Shown: positions 9,476 through 19,510, numbered from the stretch's first letter. The stretch: 64,000 bases of DNA from Candidatus Kouleothrix ribensis (GCA_016722075.1 JADKGW010000002.1:186001-250000); one strand, 5' to 3'. Made by a program: numbers and translations. The notes: a model not told the origin generated them from the letters alone.

Positions 9476-9886
9476 ATGCCGATTCATTTGGAAATCGTGA
9501 CCGCCGAGCGCGTGGTGATGTCCGACGATGTCGACCAGATCAACGCGCCGACTAAGGATGGCCGCGTGGGCATTCTGCCGCGCCACGCGCCACTGCTGAC
9601 CATCCTCGATGTTGGCGAGCTCGACATCATCAAGGACGGGCAGACTACGCCATTCGCGGTGTCGGGCGGATTCATGGAAGTGCTGCCGACCCGCGTGACC
9701 ATCCTGGCCGACACGGCCGAGCGCGCCGATGAGATCGACGAGGCGCGCGCCGAGGCGGCCCGCAGCAGCGCCGAAGAGCGCATCGCGCAGCGCCAGAGCG
9801 ACCGCGACCTGGCGCTGGCCGAGGCCGAGCTGCGCCGGGCCATGATCCGCCTGAAAGTTGCGCAGCTCAAGCGCAACCGCCGCTAG
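9476..9886 (+). CDS. atpC: ATP synthase F1 subunit epsilon
   Basis: The 136-residue subunit has the N-terminal beta sandwich (PIHLEIVTAERVVMSDDVDQI, GILPRHAPLLTILD) and a C-terminal two-helix domain that can inhibit rotation. ATG 9476 follows GAGGT by six bases. It is separated from atpD by 436 bases of satellite, which is unusual for two genes normally nearly adjacent, and is followed by a strong terminator. Confidence 0.93.
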   Translation: MPIHLEIVTAERVVMSDDVDQINAPTKDGRVGILPRHAPLLTILDVGELDIIKDGQTTPFAVSGGFMEVLPTRVTILADTAERADEIDEARAEAARSSAEERIAQRQSDRDLALAEAELRRAMIRLKVAQLKRNRR

Positions 9887-9911
9887 AGCGCGCGACGCGC
9901 CGGTTAGCCAA

Positions 9912-9948
9912 AACGATGCGGGGGCGGCGTGGCTGCCCCCGCATTGTT
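9912..9948 (+). terminator. Terminator of the atp operon
   Basis: ATGCGGGGGC (9916-9925) and GCCCCCGCAT (9935-9944) form a perfect stem with a 9-base loop. With one G:T pair it extends to AAC (9912-9914) against GTT (9946-9948), 14 pairs in all. It lies 26 bases after the atpC stop and is followed by T-rich sequence. Confidence 0.8.
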
Positions 9949-10094
9949 GGTTTATGCGGCCTACGCGCTGGTGCACCGCAGGTCGTGCCGTAGGCGCGAT
10001 TTACCCGCTGCGGGCGCTAAAACAAGCACCATGGAAATATGCGGTACAATGCGCACAGCACTAAATCAATCAGACCCTACAATTCGGAGTTGGT

Positions 10095-11102
<1,008 letters not shown>

Positions 11103-11131
11103 ATGACAAGATGACACGATCATCTTGTCAT
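11103..11131 (+). terminator. Perfect hairpin after mreB
   Basis: ATGACAAGATGA (11103-11114) and TCATCTTGTCAT (11120-11131) form a 12-bp stem with a 5-base loop, starting at the mreB stop. It uses the same octamers as the atpD-atpC satellite. There is no T-run, so termination is uncertain. Confidence 0.55.
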
Positions 11132-11156
11132 CTTGTCACGTTTGTGACGTCAAAAC

Positions 11157-11855
11157 ATGAAGCAGAAGCTCAATCCCCCGCCAACTGGCCTGGTGCTCGA
11201 GATCGGCAGCGGCGATAACCCAAACCCGCGCTCGAATGTGCTGGTCGACCGCTTCCTCGGCGCCGATAATCGCGAGCGCGGCGGCGACCTGGTGGTCGAC
11301 CGGCCGTTTGTGGTGGCCGACGCACACCACCTGCCGTTCAAACAGGGTGCCTTTGCCTATACGATCTGCTCGCATATTCTCGAGCATATGGACGACCCGC
11401 AGCAGTTCGCACGCGAGCTACAGCGCGTCAGCGCGGCCGGCTATATCCAGAGCCCCTCCGAGATCGCTGAGCGGCTGTTCCACTGGTCGTTCCACCGCTG
11501 GTATGTCAACCTCGCCGGCGATACGCTGGTGCTGCACCCCAAAGAGCCGGCCGAGCCGATGGGCGAGCTGTTCGACTACCTGTACGAGTACAATCCAGCC
11601 TACTACTTCTTCCAGCGCAGCATGCCCGATCTGTTCTGGGTCGAGCGCGAGTGGCACGGCGACGACCTGCGCATCGAGGTGCGCGACAGCTCGCCGCTGC
11701 CATTGCACGACCCGGCCGCGCTACGCGCGCTGGCGGCACCACGCCTGGGGCTGCCGCAGCTGGTCGGCCTGTTCTTCAGCACGCTGCTGGCCCGGCTGGT
11801 GCGCGCCGATACGCGCAAGCGGATCCGCAAGCTGCTTGGGCGCAGCTATGTGTAA
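11157..11855 (+). CDS. Class I SAM-dependent methyltransferase
   Basis: The 232-residue protein has the glycine-rich SAM loop VLEIGSGDNPNPRSNVLVD near residue 14, a motif II-like VVADAHHLPFKQGAFAYTICSHILEHMDD, and a longer C-terminal half rich in aromatic residues. The substrate is unknown; the pattern resembles methyltransferases of glycan or surface-polymer pathways. It starts 54 bases after mreB, with no clear ribosome site before the ATG. Confidence 0.8.
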   Translation: MKQKLNPPPTGLVLEIGSGDNPNPRSNVLVDRFLGADNRERGGDLVVDRPFVVADAHHLPFKQGAFAYTICSHILEHMDDPQQFARELQRVSAAGYIQSPSEIAERLFHWSFHRWYVNLAGDTLVLHPKEPAEPMGELFDYLYEYNPAYYFFQRSMPDLFWVEREWHGDDLRIEVRDSSPLPLHDPAALRALAAPRLGLPQLVGLFFSTLLARLVRADTRKRIRKLLGRSYV

Positions 11856-11878
11856 TGCGGTACTTATGTGTTCTCTCT

Positions 11879-11975
11879 ATGCAGCTTTCCGCACGGAGCA
11901 TGGAAAGCTGCATGGAGCAGATGAACGAGTACCATGCTGCCGCAGGCAATCTGTGTGGCATGGCCATGCCACACA
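11879..11975. repeat. Two perfect palindromic hairpins
   Basis: ATGCAGCTTTCC (11879-11890) pairs with GGAAAGCTGCAT (11902-11913) around an 11-base loop. Then 11952-11975 is a perfect 24-base palindrome centred on GGCC. Between them is CCATGCTGCCGCAGGCA, a string that recurs near 22782. These look like members of a dispersed palindromic repeat family. Confidence 0.7.
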
Positions 11976-12009
11976 ACGCACCTGAGTAAGTCCTGCGAAA
12001 TTCAAACCT

Positions 12010-12486
12010 ATGCGCAGCATCACCATCCATCTGCTCAAGCCCGCCAAAGGCCAGACGATCACATACCAGGGTGAGCTGCTGCGCGAGCTGCCAGGCTACC
12101 GGCTGATCCGCGCGCGCTGGGAGCGGCCCGCGCTCGACCTGGGCTATGTCGTGTTCGCGACCGGCGATCTGTTCTACGAGCATTTCTACGCCGCGCGCTG
12201 GTTCACGATCTTCGAGATCCGTGCCGCAGACGCACGCCTGAAGGGCTGGTACTGTAATGTCTCCCGCCCGGCCCAGATCAACGGCGACACGATCATCTCC
12301 GAGGATCTCGAGATCGACCTATTCGTGCCGCCCGACCGCGCGACCCTGCTGCGGCTGGATCTCGATGAGTTCGCGGCGCGTGGGCTGGACACCGGCGCGC
12401 CGAGTACCTACGCAGCCGCGCTGGCCGCGCTCGATCAGCTTGAACATATGGCCCAGGCGGCCGAGCCACCCTTCGATAGCACGTAG
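12010..12486 (+). CDS. DUF402 family protein
   Basis: The 158-residue protein matches the DUF402 fold: an N-terminal strand-rich half and the signature WYCNVSRPAQINGDTIISED with acidic residues (EDLEIDLFV) that bind metal in the family. Known members are nucleoside phosphate hydrolases or FomD-like enzymes. It is 154 bases after the methyltransferase, with two palindromes between. The exact substrate is unknown. No strong ribosome site is seen before ATG 12010. Confidence 0.75.
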   Translation: MRSITIHLLKPAKGQTITYQGELLRELPGYRLIRARWERPALDLGYVVFATGDLFYEHFYAARWFTIFEIRAADARLKGWYCNVSRPAQINGDTIISEDLEIDLFVPPDRATLLRLDLDEFAARGLDTGAPSTYAAALAALDQLEHMAQAAEPPFDST

Positions 12487-12671
12487 GGTACAGGGCTACC
12501 AGCTTCGCCTGATTACCCCGCGTCATATGCAGTTGGCGTGCTGTGCCTGCGGCAAAGCGTATGTTACGGCTTTTTCGCGCTACAGGCGAAATGCGCCGCG
12601 CTGAGACTACGTGATCAATTGATGACCTGCGTAGCCCCGCACGGGCGTGCCGGGCTAGATTGAACGAGCGA

Positions 12672-13706
12672 ATGCCTGCACAACCCCGCGCCACCGGCGC
12701 GTGCCGAGGGCTACGAGCGTACTTCCTGCTGCTGGCCACCACCTGGCTGGCCGCCTGCGCGGCCACCACGCCGCTGGCGCGGCCCGCGCCAGCGGCCACG
12801 CTGCCCACCGCACAGATCACCCTGGCCACCAGCGCGCCCAGGGCCGCTGCGCCAACCATCACGCCCGCGCCAACACCGGCGCCGCCAACACCCGCGCCAC
12901 AGCCCTGGCGCTTCGTAGTGCTGGGCGATATTCGTACCGAAGGGCTGAAGCCGCCACAGATCACCGACGACCTGGTGGCGCGCGCCACTGCGGCCCAGCC
13001 CGCGATCACGCTGGTGCTGGGCGATATGATCAACGCGCTGGGCACGCAGGCCGAGGTGCGCCAGCAATGGCAGTTCTTGCGCGCGGCGCTCGCGCCGCTG
13101 GGCCAGGCGGCCGGGCATGCCGGGCCATGGCTGCTGGCGACGCCCGGCAACCACGATGTACAGGGCCATCGCTGGGCGACTGATCTGCTCGTCGAGGCCT
13201 TCCCCGAGCTGCCCGAAAACGGCCCGCCTGGCATGACCCGGCGCGCCTATGCAGTCGACTATCGCGGCGTGCGGTTTATCTCGCTCGACTCCGAGCGCTT
13301 CGATGCTATGCACCTGCTCGACGACACCCAGCTGGGCTGGCTCGAAACCCAGCTGCGCGATAACCCGAACCGCTTCACGATCGTGTTTAGCCACGACCCG
13401 GCCTTCCCAGCCGGGCCACACGTCGGCTCGTCGCTCGATGCCTACCCGCAGGCGCGCGACCGCTTCTGGCAGCTGCTGCGCGACTACCACGCCAGCGCCT
13501 ACTTCGCCGGGCACGAACACCTGTACAATCGCCAGACGCTCGACGGGGTTACGCAGATTATCGCCGGCGCGAGCGGTTCGTCGGTGTATGCGGGCTATGG
13601 CGGCGAGTTCGAGCACTATCTGGTCGGCGAGGTTGGTGCGGAGACGATTACGCTGGCAGTGTACGACCAGCAGGGCCAGCAACGCGACCGGTTTACGCTG
13701 CCGTAG
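12672..13706 (+). CDS. Secreted calcineurin-like phosphoesterase lipoprotein
   Basis: A signal peptide ends in the lipobox LAAC, followed by a Pro/Ala/Thr-rich linker, so the 344-residue protein is probably lipid-anchored outside the membrane. The metal site follows the calcineurin-like order: GDIR, GDMI, GNHD, FSHDP, GHEHLY. The first motif has Arg in place of the usual His of GDxH, as in some purple-acid-phosphatase-like members. ATG 12672 or TTG 12660 could start it; neither has a strong ribosome site. It stands alone, and its substrate is unknown. Confidence 0.82.
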   Translation: MPAQPRATGACRGLRAYFLLLATTWLAACAATTPLARPAPAATLPTAQITLATSAPRAAAPTITPAPTPAPPTPAPQPWRFVVLGDIRTEGLKPPQITDDLVARATAAQPAITLVLGDMINALGTQAEVRQQWQFLRAALAPLGQAAGHAGPWLLATPGNHDVQGHRWATDLLVEAFPELPENGPPGMTRRAYAVDYRGVRFISLDSERFDAMHLLDDTQLGWLETQLRDNPNRFTIVFSHDPAFPAGPHVGSSLDAYPQARDRFWQLLRDYHASAYFAGHEHLYNRQTLDGVTQIIAGASGSSVYAGYGGEFEHYLVGEVGAETITLAVYDQQGQQRDRFTLP

Positions 13707-13824
13707 GCAAATGAGCAGCTGCGCCACTTCCCTTTTTCCAATACTGGCCTGCTGAGCCTGCGGCAGCGCGCTACAGGTAGCCGTGCTAGTGTACGGCAAG
13801 CGCGCGGCGTTGGGATGCGGAATA

Positions 13825-13965
13825 ATACCAAATCCGGTTAATCGCTTGGTTTATGGTGGGGGTTCGGGGGCGGCAAAGCCGCACCCGAAATTCTCTTTTG
13901 TTGTGCGGTGCCTGGCAAAGCCAGGATCGCACAACAAAACGAACGTAATCAAACGGAGTTGGTAT
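13825..13965. mobile_element. MITE-like element with nested hairpins
   Basis: ATACCAAATCCGG at 13825 and CGGAGTTGGTAT ending at 13965 are imperfect terminal inverted repeats (10 of the first 12 bases match or nearly so). Inside, TTCGGG/CCCGAA with GCGGC/GCCGC form one hairpin (13863-13889), and TTTTGTTGTGCG/CGCACAACAAAA with CCTGGC/GCCAGG form another (13896-13939). It has no coding capacity. The 141-bp size and layout fit a non-autonomous miniature element. Confidence 0.6.
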
Positions 13966-14004
13966 AACACAGGTGCGTAAGCCCGAGAAACATAGGAGAC
14001 GCTC

Positions 14005-15126
14005 ATGAACGAGTTAGGCGTTGGCCTGATTGGCTATGGTGGGATCGGGCGTATGCACGCGCTGTGCCTGCGCATGCTGCCGCTGGTATACCCCGGCTTG
14101 CCGATGCGCGTGCGGCTGGCGGCGGTAGCAACCGCCAGCGCGGCCTCGGCCGAGCAGGCCCGCCACGAGCTGGGCAGCGACCTGTTCGTCAGCACCTCGG
14201 CCGCCGAGCTAATCGGCCACCCCGATGTCGCACTTGTCGATTGCTGCGCGCCAACCGGCGAGCACGCCCGGCTGGCCGAGGCCGTGCTGATGGCCGGCAA
14301 GCCGTTGTTCTGCGAGAAGCCGCTGACCGCCGACGCTGACGCATCGGCCCGGCTGGTGAAGCTGGCGCGCGCGTACGGCGTGGCCGGCGGCGTGAACTAC
14401 CATTTCCGCGCGATCCCGGCGCTGCGCACGGCCTACGAGCTGGTGCAGGCGGGGCTGCTCGGCGAGGTATATGGCTTCCACTTGCGCTACTACCGGGCCA
14501 GCAACATCGTGCGCGACCGCCCGGCCACCTGGCGCTTCAGCGGCCCCGGCAGCGGCGTGCTGGTCGATCTGGGCGCGCACCTGATCGACCTGGTGCTCCA
14601 CCTGCTCGGCCCGATCGCATCGGTGCGCGCCCATGCCCGCACGCTGGTGCCCACGCGGCCCGGCCCCGACGGCACGCCGATCGCGATCGACGCCGACGAT
14701 GCCGCCTGGCTAGAGCTGCAGCTGGCCGGCGGCGGCCGCGGCACGATCGAAGTGTCGAAAATGGTGCCTGGTGCCGGCGACGACCTGCGCATCGAGGCAT
14801 ATGGCGCGCAGGGCGCGCTGTGGTTCGACACAGGCGACCCGAATAGCCTGACGGTGGCCGAGGGCGCGCGCGCGGCTCAGGGCGGCCGGCGGATCGTCAC
14901 TGCCAGCAGGAGTACGCCCGCAGCCGGCCTGATCGGCCAGGAGACGCCGGTGGGGGTGGTGCAATGGCACATGGCATCGCTGGCCGGCTTTCTGCACGCG
15001 CTCGGCAGTGGTAGCACGCCCGCGCCTAGCCTCGCCGATGGGCTGGCCACCGACTGCGTGATCACAGCGGCGCGCGAGTCGATCGCCCAGGCTGGCGCGC
15101 CTACCGCAGTGCCTACGCGCACCTGA
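14005..15126 (+). CDS. Gfo/Idh/MocA family oxidoreductase
   Basis: The 373-residue protein has an N-terminal Rossmann domain (GVGLIGYGGIGRMHA) and the family motif CEKPLT near residue 110, followed by the C-terminal alpha/beta domain (GGVNYHFR, VLVDLGAHLIDL with the conserved aspartate and histidine). Members oxidise or reduce sugars and inositols with NAD(P). AGGAG lies eight bases before ATG 14005. The glycosyltransferases downstream suggest, but do not prove, a role in sugar precursor supply. Confidence 0.88.
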   Translation: MNELGVGLIGYGGIGRMHALCLRMLPLVYPGLPMRVRLAAVATASAASAEQARHELGSDLFVSTSAAELIGHPDVALVDCCAPTGEHARLAEAVLMAGKPLFCEKPLTADADASARLVKLARAYGVAGGVNYHFRAIPALRTAYELVQAGLLGEVYGFHLRYYRASNIVRDRPATWRFSGPGSGVLVDLGAHLIDLVLHLLGPIASVRAHARTLVPTRPGPDGTPIAIDADDAAWLELQLAGGGRGTIEVSKMVPGAGDDLRIEAYGAQGALWFDTGDPNSLTVAEGARAAQGGRRIVTASRSTPAAGLIGQETPVGVVQWHMASLAGFLHALGSGSTPAPSLADGLATDCVITAARESIAQAGAPTAVPTRT

Positions 15127-15210
15127 ACAGCCCTCACGCCAATGGCACGAGTTACACAGTCGGCGTGTTGTGGCAGGCGGGCTGCCACGTTCTACCTGCG
15201 GCGGCGCAGG

Positions 15211-16803
15211 TCAGCGCGTAACTTCTGTCAATGAGGCATCCAGTGGCAGGCGCACGGTAAAGGTCGAGCCGCGATCGAGCTCGCTCTCGACCCAAATATC
15301 GCCGCCGAGCAAGAGGCAGAGCTGGCGACTCAGCGCGAGGCCCAGCCCGGTGCCGCCATACTTGCGAGTGCGCGTATCGTCGGCTTGAGTGAAATCTTGA
15401 AATAGCCTGGGCAGCTGCTCGGCCGCAATGCCGATCCCGGTATCGGTAATTCGAAAGACCACCCAATCGTGCCCAGACGACTGCTCGACTGCTGCGTGTA
15501 GCTCGATCGTACCCTGTGCAGTGAACTTGGCCGCATTACCGATCAGATTGAACAACACCTGCCGGAGCTTGGTCGGGTCGCTGCACATGTGGCTGGGCGC
15601 ACCGCCTGTATCGATAATCAGGTGATTACCATTCTGGGCAACCAGCGGCTGCATCGTTAGCACGATCTCGCTGATCAGCGCGGCCAGATCGAACTCCTCG
15701 ATCATGAGGGTCGCCTTACCGGCTTCGATCTTCGAGATCTCCAGAACAGCATTGATCAACATAAGCAAGTGCTTACTCGCGCCCTCGATCTGGCCCAGAT
15801 CGTGCTGCAGGCTTGGCGACAACATCGCCGCCCCGGCTGCTTCCAGCTTGATCAGATCGGTATAGCCCAGAATCGCGGTTAACGGCGTGCGCAGCTCGTG
15901 GCTCATAGTCGACAGAAAGGCGCTCTTTGCGCGGCTGGCTTCTTCGGCCAGGCGCCGTGCCGCCTGCGCCTCGCTAACCGCGTAGCCCAGCTCGATGGCG
16001 TGCTGATCGAGGGCCGCATGCTGCTGGCGTAAACTCACCACCATCTGGTTAAACAACCGTTGCAGCTCGCCAATCTCGTCGTAGTTCGTCACCAATACTT
16101 CGTGCTGAAAATCACCCTGCGCGACGCCGTGGGCCGCAGACGAGAGTGCCAGGATCGGGCGGATGATCTGCTGTCGCAGTAGTACAGCGCCCAGGCCACT
16201 TATCAATACCAGCGCAACCAGCATGGCTACGACGCTGGCGATCACATTGCGAATGGCCGCCGCGACCTCGCGCTGGTTGTTATTGTTCTCACGATCGAAG
16301 TAGCTGTTGAGATCGGCGTGCAGCTGTGCCGCCGGCTGCTCGTAGGCAAACACCCGATCGAGCAAGCTGGCTATATTCTGAGGGGTGCGGTCTTCACGGG
16401 CACTCTGGATCGTCGTGAAGTCGGCCTGTAGCCGCGCCAGCAGCGCCGACTGCCGCTGGAACAGGTCGTTCAGGGTCATGGGCGTGCTATTACTGCCGGC
16501 ATAGGTAGATAGCTCGGCCAGTTGATCGAGATCGCGCTGCGCGCGCTCGAGCGCCTCGGCCGCCTCAACCTTGTACTGCTCACGGCCGGTGGCGACCAGC
16601 GTGGCCAGCTCGCCGGCCGCGCGAACAATATTCGTATCGAGGTCGCCCGATAGTTCGGCCTGCCGACCAATCGTAATCAGATGATTTGCCTTCGAACGCA
16701 GCGTTAGCAAGGATGAAATCGCGAGTGTCGTGAACATCAACACGATTACCAGCACGAAGGCTGCCGCTACGATCATTTTCTGGTTCAGTGAGCGAAGCAC
16801 CAC
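15211..16803 (-). CDS. Membrane sensor histidine kinase with HAMP domain
   Basis: Two transmembrane helices flank an extracytoplasmic four-helix-type sensor; a HAMP segment (RPILALSSAAHGVAQGDF), coiled coil, phospho-histidine box MSHELRTPLTAILGY and ATPase boxes (NLIGNAAKF, DTGIGI, GGTGLGLAL) follow. The frame opens as far as 16914, but a strong promoter at 16879-16907 would start RNA near 16872, so translation must begin downstream. GTG 16803 is chosen (530 residues); ATG 16776 is possible. No response regulator is adjacent. Confidence 0.88.
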   Translation of the reverse strand: MVLRSLNQKMIVAAAFVLVIVLMFTTLAISSLLTLRSKANHLITIGRQAELSGDLDTNIVRAAGELATLVATGREQYKVEAAEALERAQRDLDQLAELSTYAGSNSTPMTLNDLFQRQSALLARLQADFTTIQSAREDRTPQNIASLLDRVFAYEQPAAQLHADLNSYFDRENNNNQREVAAAIRNVIASVVAMLVALVLISGLGAVLLRQQIIRPILALSSAAHGVAQGDFQHEVLVTNYDEIGELQRLFNQMVVSLRQQHAALDQHAIELGYAVSEAQAARRLAEEASRAKSAFLSTMSHELRTPLTAILGYTDLIKLEAAGAAMLSPSLQHDLGQIEGASKHLLMLINAVLEISKIEAGKATLMIEEFDLAALISEIVLTMQPLVAQNGNHLIIDTGGAPSHMCSDPTKLRQVLFNLIGNAAKFTAQGTIELHAAVEQSSGHDWVVFRITDTGIGIAAEQLPRLFQDFTQADDTRTRKYGGTGLGLALSRQLCLLLGGDIWVESELDRGSTFTVRLPLDASLTEVTR

Positions 16804-16878
16804 GGTTTTGTCCAGTGTTATTAGGCGGAACCGTAGGCAATTAGAGCATACTACCGGCCCAGCAGGGCTAACCTTCTG

Positions 16879-16907
16879 ATTATAGTTTGATTGCGACCAC
16901 ATCGCAA
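16879..16907 (-). promoter_or_regulatory. Promoter of the sensor kinase
   Basis: On the minus strand, TTGCGA (16907-16902), 17 bases, TATAAT (16884-16879). Both hexamers and the spacer are the same as in the cydA promoter. It decides against a start at 16914. Confidence 0.75.
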
Positions 16908-16996
16908 GAGCCACACCGCGATCACGCTCAGTCTAGATACGCATGCCAGGTGGCCGAGCGCCAGGCCACCGCATAGCCGCGACCCGATCGAGCCGC

Positions 16997-17025
16997 TTGC
17001 GCATCGGCGCAACCCCTGCTACACT
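16997..17025 (+). promoter_or_regulatory. Promoter directly before a glycosyltransferase
   Basis: TTGCGC (16997-17002), 17 bases, TACACT (17020-17025), with TGC before the -10. The expected transcription start is about 17032, at most four bases before ATG 17036. Confidence 0.6.
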
Positions 17026-17035
17026 ACGCCGCGCT

Positions 17036-18028
17036 ATGACCACAGTTGGCGTTGTAATCGTCTCGTTCAATACCTGCGCGCTGCTGCGCAGCTGCCTTGA
17101 GTCGCTGCGTGGCTGCGCGCTGCCGCTGCGTATCGTGGTGGTCGACAATGCCTCGCACGACGGCAGCGCGGCGATGGTGCGCGCGCAGTTCCCCCACGCC
17201 GAGCTACTCGCGCTCGAGCACAACCTGGGCTTCGCGGCGGGTACGAACGCCGGCATCCAGCATGCCCTGGGCGCCGAGCCACGCGCAAAGCGTGCGGAGG
17301 GATCGGCAGCAAATACTGCGCTCAGCGCTCAAACCTCAGAGCTGGCGTATGTGCTGCTGCTCAACCCCGACACCGCCGTGCATACGGGTGCGATCGAGGC
17401 GCTGGCGGCATTTCTGAATGATCACCCGCGCGTCGGCGCGGTTGGGCCGCGGCTGCTGAACCCCGACGGCAGCGTCCAGCCGGCGGCGTTTCGCTTCCCA
17501 ACACTGCTCATGACCGCGCTCGACCTGTTTCCACCTGGCGAGGTGCTGCCAGGCCGGCTGTACAACTCGTGGTGGCACGGGCGCTACCCGCACGAGCAGG
17601 CTGCCGCCGCGCCATTCGCGATCGACCATCCGCTGGGCGCGTGCATCCTAGTGCGCCGCGTGGTGATCGAGCAGGTGGGCATGCTCGACGAGCAGTTCTT
17701 CATGTATGCCGAAGAGGTCGACTGGTGCTACCGCATCCGCCAGGCCGGCTGGGCGATCTGGCAAGAGCCGCGCGCGCGCGTAACCCATGTGGGCGGCGCG
17801 GCCACCAGCCAGTTCCGCTCGAAGATGCAGATCGCGCTGTACACCAGCCGGCTGCGCTTCTTGCGCAAGCACTACGCGCGTGGCCATGTACGTGGCCATA
17901 GCTGGATCGTGCGCGCCGGCATGCTGCGCGCGGCCCTGCGCGACTGGCGCGACTATGCGCGTGGCCGGCTCGCCGCCGACGAGCTGCGCGCGCGGCTGTG
18001 GACGTACGGCACGATCTGTAAGTTATGA
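17036..18028 (+). CDS. Family 2 glycosyltransferase (rhamnosyltransferase-like)
   Basis: The 330-residue GT-A protein has VGVVIVSFNTCALLRSCL at the N-terminus, VVDNASHDGS, NLGFAAGTNAGI, the nucleotide-sugar/metal motif LLNPDT and the acceptor segment AEEVDWCYRI. It resembles WbbL-type transferases adding deoxysugars to surface glycans. The frame is open from 16943, but the promoter at 16997-17025 places the start at ATG 17036, with almost no leader. An insert of about 20 residues (EPRAKRAEGSAANTALSAQT) lies before the NPDT motif. Confidence 0.88.
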   Translation: MTTVGVVIVSFNTCALLRSCLESLRGCALPLRIVVVDNASHDGSAAMVRAQFPHAELLALEHNLGFAAGTNAGIQHALGAEPRAKRAEGSAANTALSAQTSELAYVLLLNPDTAVHTGAIEALAAFLNDHPRVGAVGPRLLNPDGSVQPAAFRFPTLLMTALDLFPPGEVLPGRLYNSWWHGRYPHEQAAAAPFAIDHPLGACILVRRVVIEQVGMLDEQFFMYAEEVDWCYRIRQAGWAIWQEPRARVTHVGGAATSQFRSKMQIALYTSRLRFLRKHYARGHVRGHSWIVRAGMLRAALRDWRDYARGRLAADELRARLWTYGTICKL

Positions 18029-18065
18029 GTATTTGGGCGCAAGTCCTTTAGAATGCTCAAGCCGC

Positions 18066-18824
18066 ATGCTGAGTGTCGCGATCATTGCAAAAGACGAGGC
18101 CCGCCATATCGGTGCGGCGCTCGACAGTGTGGCCGGGCTGGCTGGCGAGCGGCTGGTGCTGCTCGACGCGCGTACGTGCGACGATACGGCCGCAATCTGT
18201 AGCGCCCACGGCGCCCGCGTGGTGGTCGAGCCGTGGCGCGGTTTCGCGGCCCAGCGCAACCGTGCGCTCGAGCTATGCACGCACGCGTGGGTGCTGTTCC
18301 TCGACGCCGACGAGCGCGTGACGCCCGAGCTGCGCGACGAGATCGGGCACGTGCTGGCGGCCGATGTAGGCAAACCAGCCGGCTACTGGATTCCGCGCCA
18401 CAACCAGTTCTTCGGCCGGGTGCTGCGCGGCGGCGGCTGGTACCCCGACCACCAGCTGCGGCTGCTGCGGCGCACCAGCGCGCACTACGACGAGGCACGC
18501 CCGGTACACGAGTTCGCCGAGCTGAGCGGGCCGGCGGGCTACCTCAGCGAGCACCTGCTGCACCTGAATATCGAGCGGCTCGACGAGCTGTGGCACAAAC
18601 AGCGCGCCTATGCCGTGCAAGAGGCCCAGATGCTGTTTCGCGCCGGGCGCAGGGCACGCTGGCGCAACTTCGCCGGCGCGCCGGCCCGCGAGTTCTTCCG
18701 GCGCTATGTGCGGCTACGCGGCTGGCGCGATGGGCCGATCGGGCTGCTGATGTGCGCCACGCTGGCCTACTTCGAGATCGTCAAGTTCGCGCATCTGCAA
18801 GGGCTCGAGCGCGCCGTACGCTAG
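18066..18824 (+). CDS. Family 2 glycosyltransferase (WaaE/KdtX-like)
   Basis: The 252-residue protein begins MLSVAIIAKDEARHIGAALDS, has the DxD motif in LFLDADERVTPEL and RGGGWYPDHQLRLLRR, typical of the lipopolysaccharide-core beta-glucosyltransferase-like branch of GT2. The outer-membrane role known in proteobacteria need not hold here. The start is ATG 18066, shortly after a -10-like TAGAAT (18049-18054). It is 37 bases behind the previous glycosyltransferase. Confidence 0.87.
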   Translation: MLSVAIIAKDEARHIGAALDSVAGLAGERLVLLDARTCDDTAAICSAHGARVVVEPWRGFAAQRNRALELCTHAWVLFLDADERVTPELRDEIGHVLAADVGKPAGYWIPRHNQFFGRVLRGGGWYPDHQLRLLRRTSAHYDEARPVHEFAELSGPAGYLSEHLLHLNIERLDELWHKQRAYAVQEAQMLFRAGRRARWRNFAGAPAREFFRRYVRLRGWRDGPIGLLMCATLAYFEIVKFAHLQGLERAVR

Positions 18825-18850
18825 GCGATTCGGCAGGTTTTGCCTGCGGT

Positions 18851-19510
18851 GCCTGCCTGTGTGGGTTTCGCGCTCCGCGCGAAACCCTACGCACCAGACT
18901 ATAGCAGTTTGCACATCGGTTGCGCGTGGCCCATCCCTCACCCCCGTCGCTGCCGCGACTCCCCCGCTCCCAAATTGGGAGAGGGGGTTGGGGGGTGAGG
19001 GCCAGCAGCCGCTCAACGGTTGAGAAATCTCAGATGTATGCCGCGACCCGCGTTGCGCGCCCGTTCGCCGGCGGCACGGTGCGGTGCCTGCCTGTGTGGG
19101 TTTCGCGCGGAGCGCGAAAACCTACGCACCATACTATAGCAGTTTGCACATCGGTTGCGCGTGGCCCATCCCTCACCCCCGTCGCTGCCGCGACTCCCCC
19201 TCTCCCAATTTGGGAGAGGGGGTTGGGGGGTGAGGGCCGGCAGCCGCTCAACGGTTGAGAAATCTCAGATGTACGCCGCGACCCGCGTTGCGCGCCCGTT
19301 CGCCTGCGGCACAGTGCGGTGCCTGCCTGTGTGGGTTTCGCGCGGAGCCTACGCACCAGACTATAGCAGTTTGCACATCGGTTGCGTGTGGCCCTCCCCC
19401 CCGTCGCCCCCCTCTCCCAAATTGGGAGAGGGGGCAGGGGGGTGAGGGCCGGCAGCCGCTCAACGGCGGTGCCTGCCTGTGTGGGTTTCGCGCGGAGCAC
19501 GAAAACCTTT
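18851..19510 (+). repeat. 235-bp tandem repeat with REP-like hairpins
   Basis: The string GCCTGCCTGTGTGGGTTTCG starts at 18851, 19086, 19321 and 19471. The first two units are 235 bp, the third is shortened to 150 bp and the fourth is a fragment. Each full unit contains TTTCGCGC/GCGCGAAA, a CTCTCCCAATTTGGGAGAG palindrome set between C-rich and G-rich runs, and GCAACCGATG-complementary sequence. The CTCCCA/TGGGAG hairpin recurs at 37981. No gene is seen in this 757-base gap. Confidence 0.85.

Noticed and set aside
9234..9555. Frames of CHRVTVSSCHLV-like peptides and the regular spacing as a possible CRISPR array
   Set aside because: The repeat unit is 8 bases with no unique spacers, so it is a satellite and neither a gene nor a CRISPR array.
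16804..16914. N-terminal extension of the sensor kinase from ATG 16914
   Set aside because: The promoter at 16879-16907 lies inside it, so this stretch would not be in the mRNA.
18851..19510. CRISPR array
   Set aside because: The repeats are 235 bases with direct abutment and internal palindromes, and no short repeat-spacer pattern or cas gene is present.
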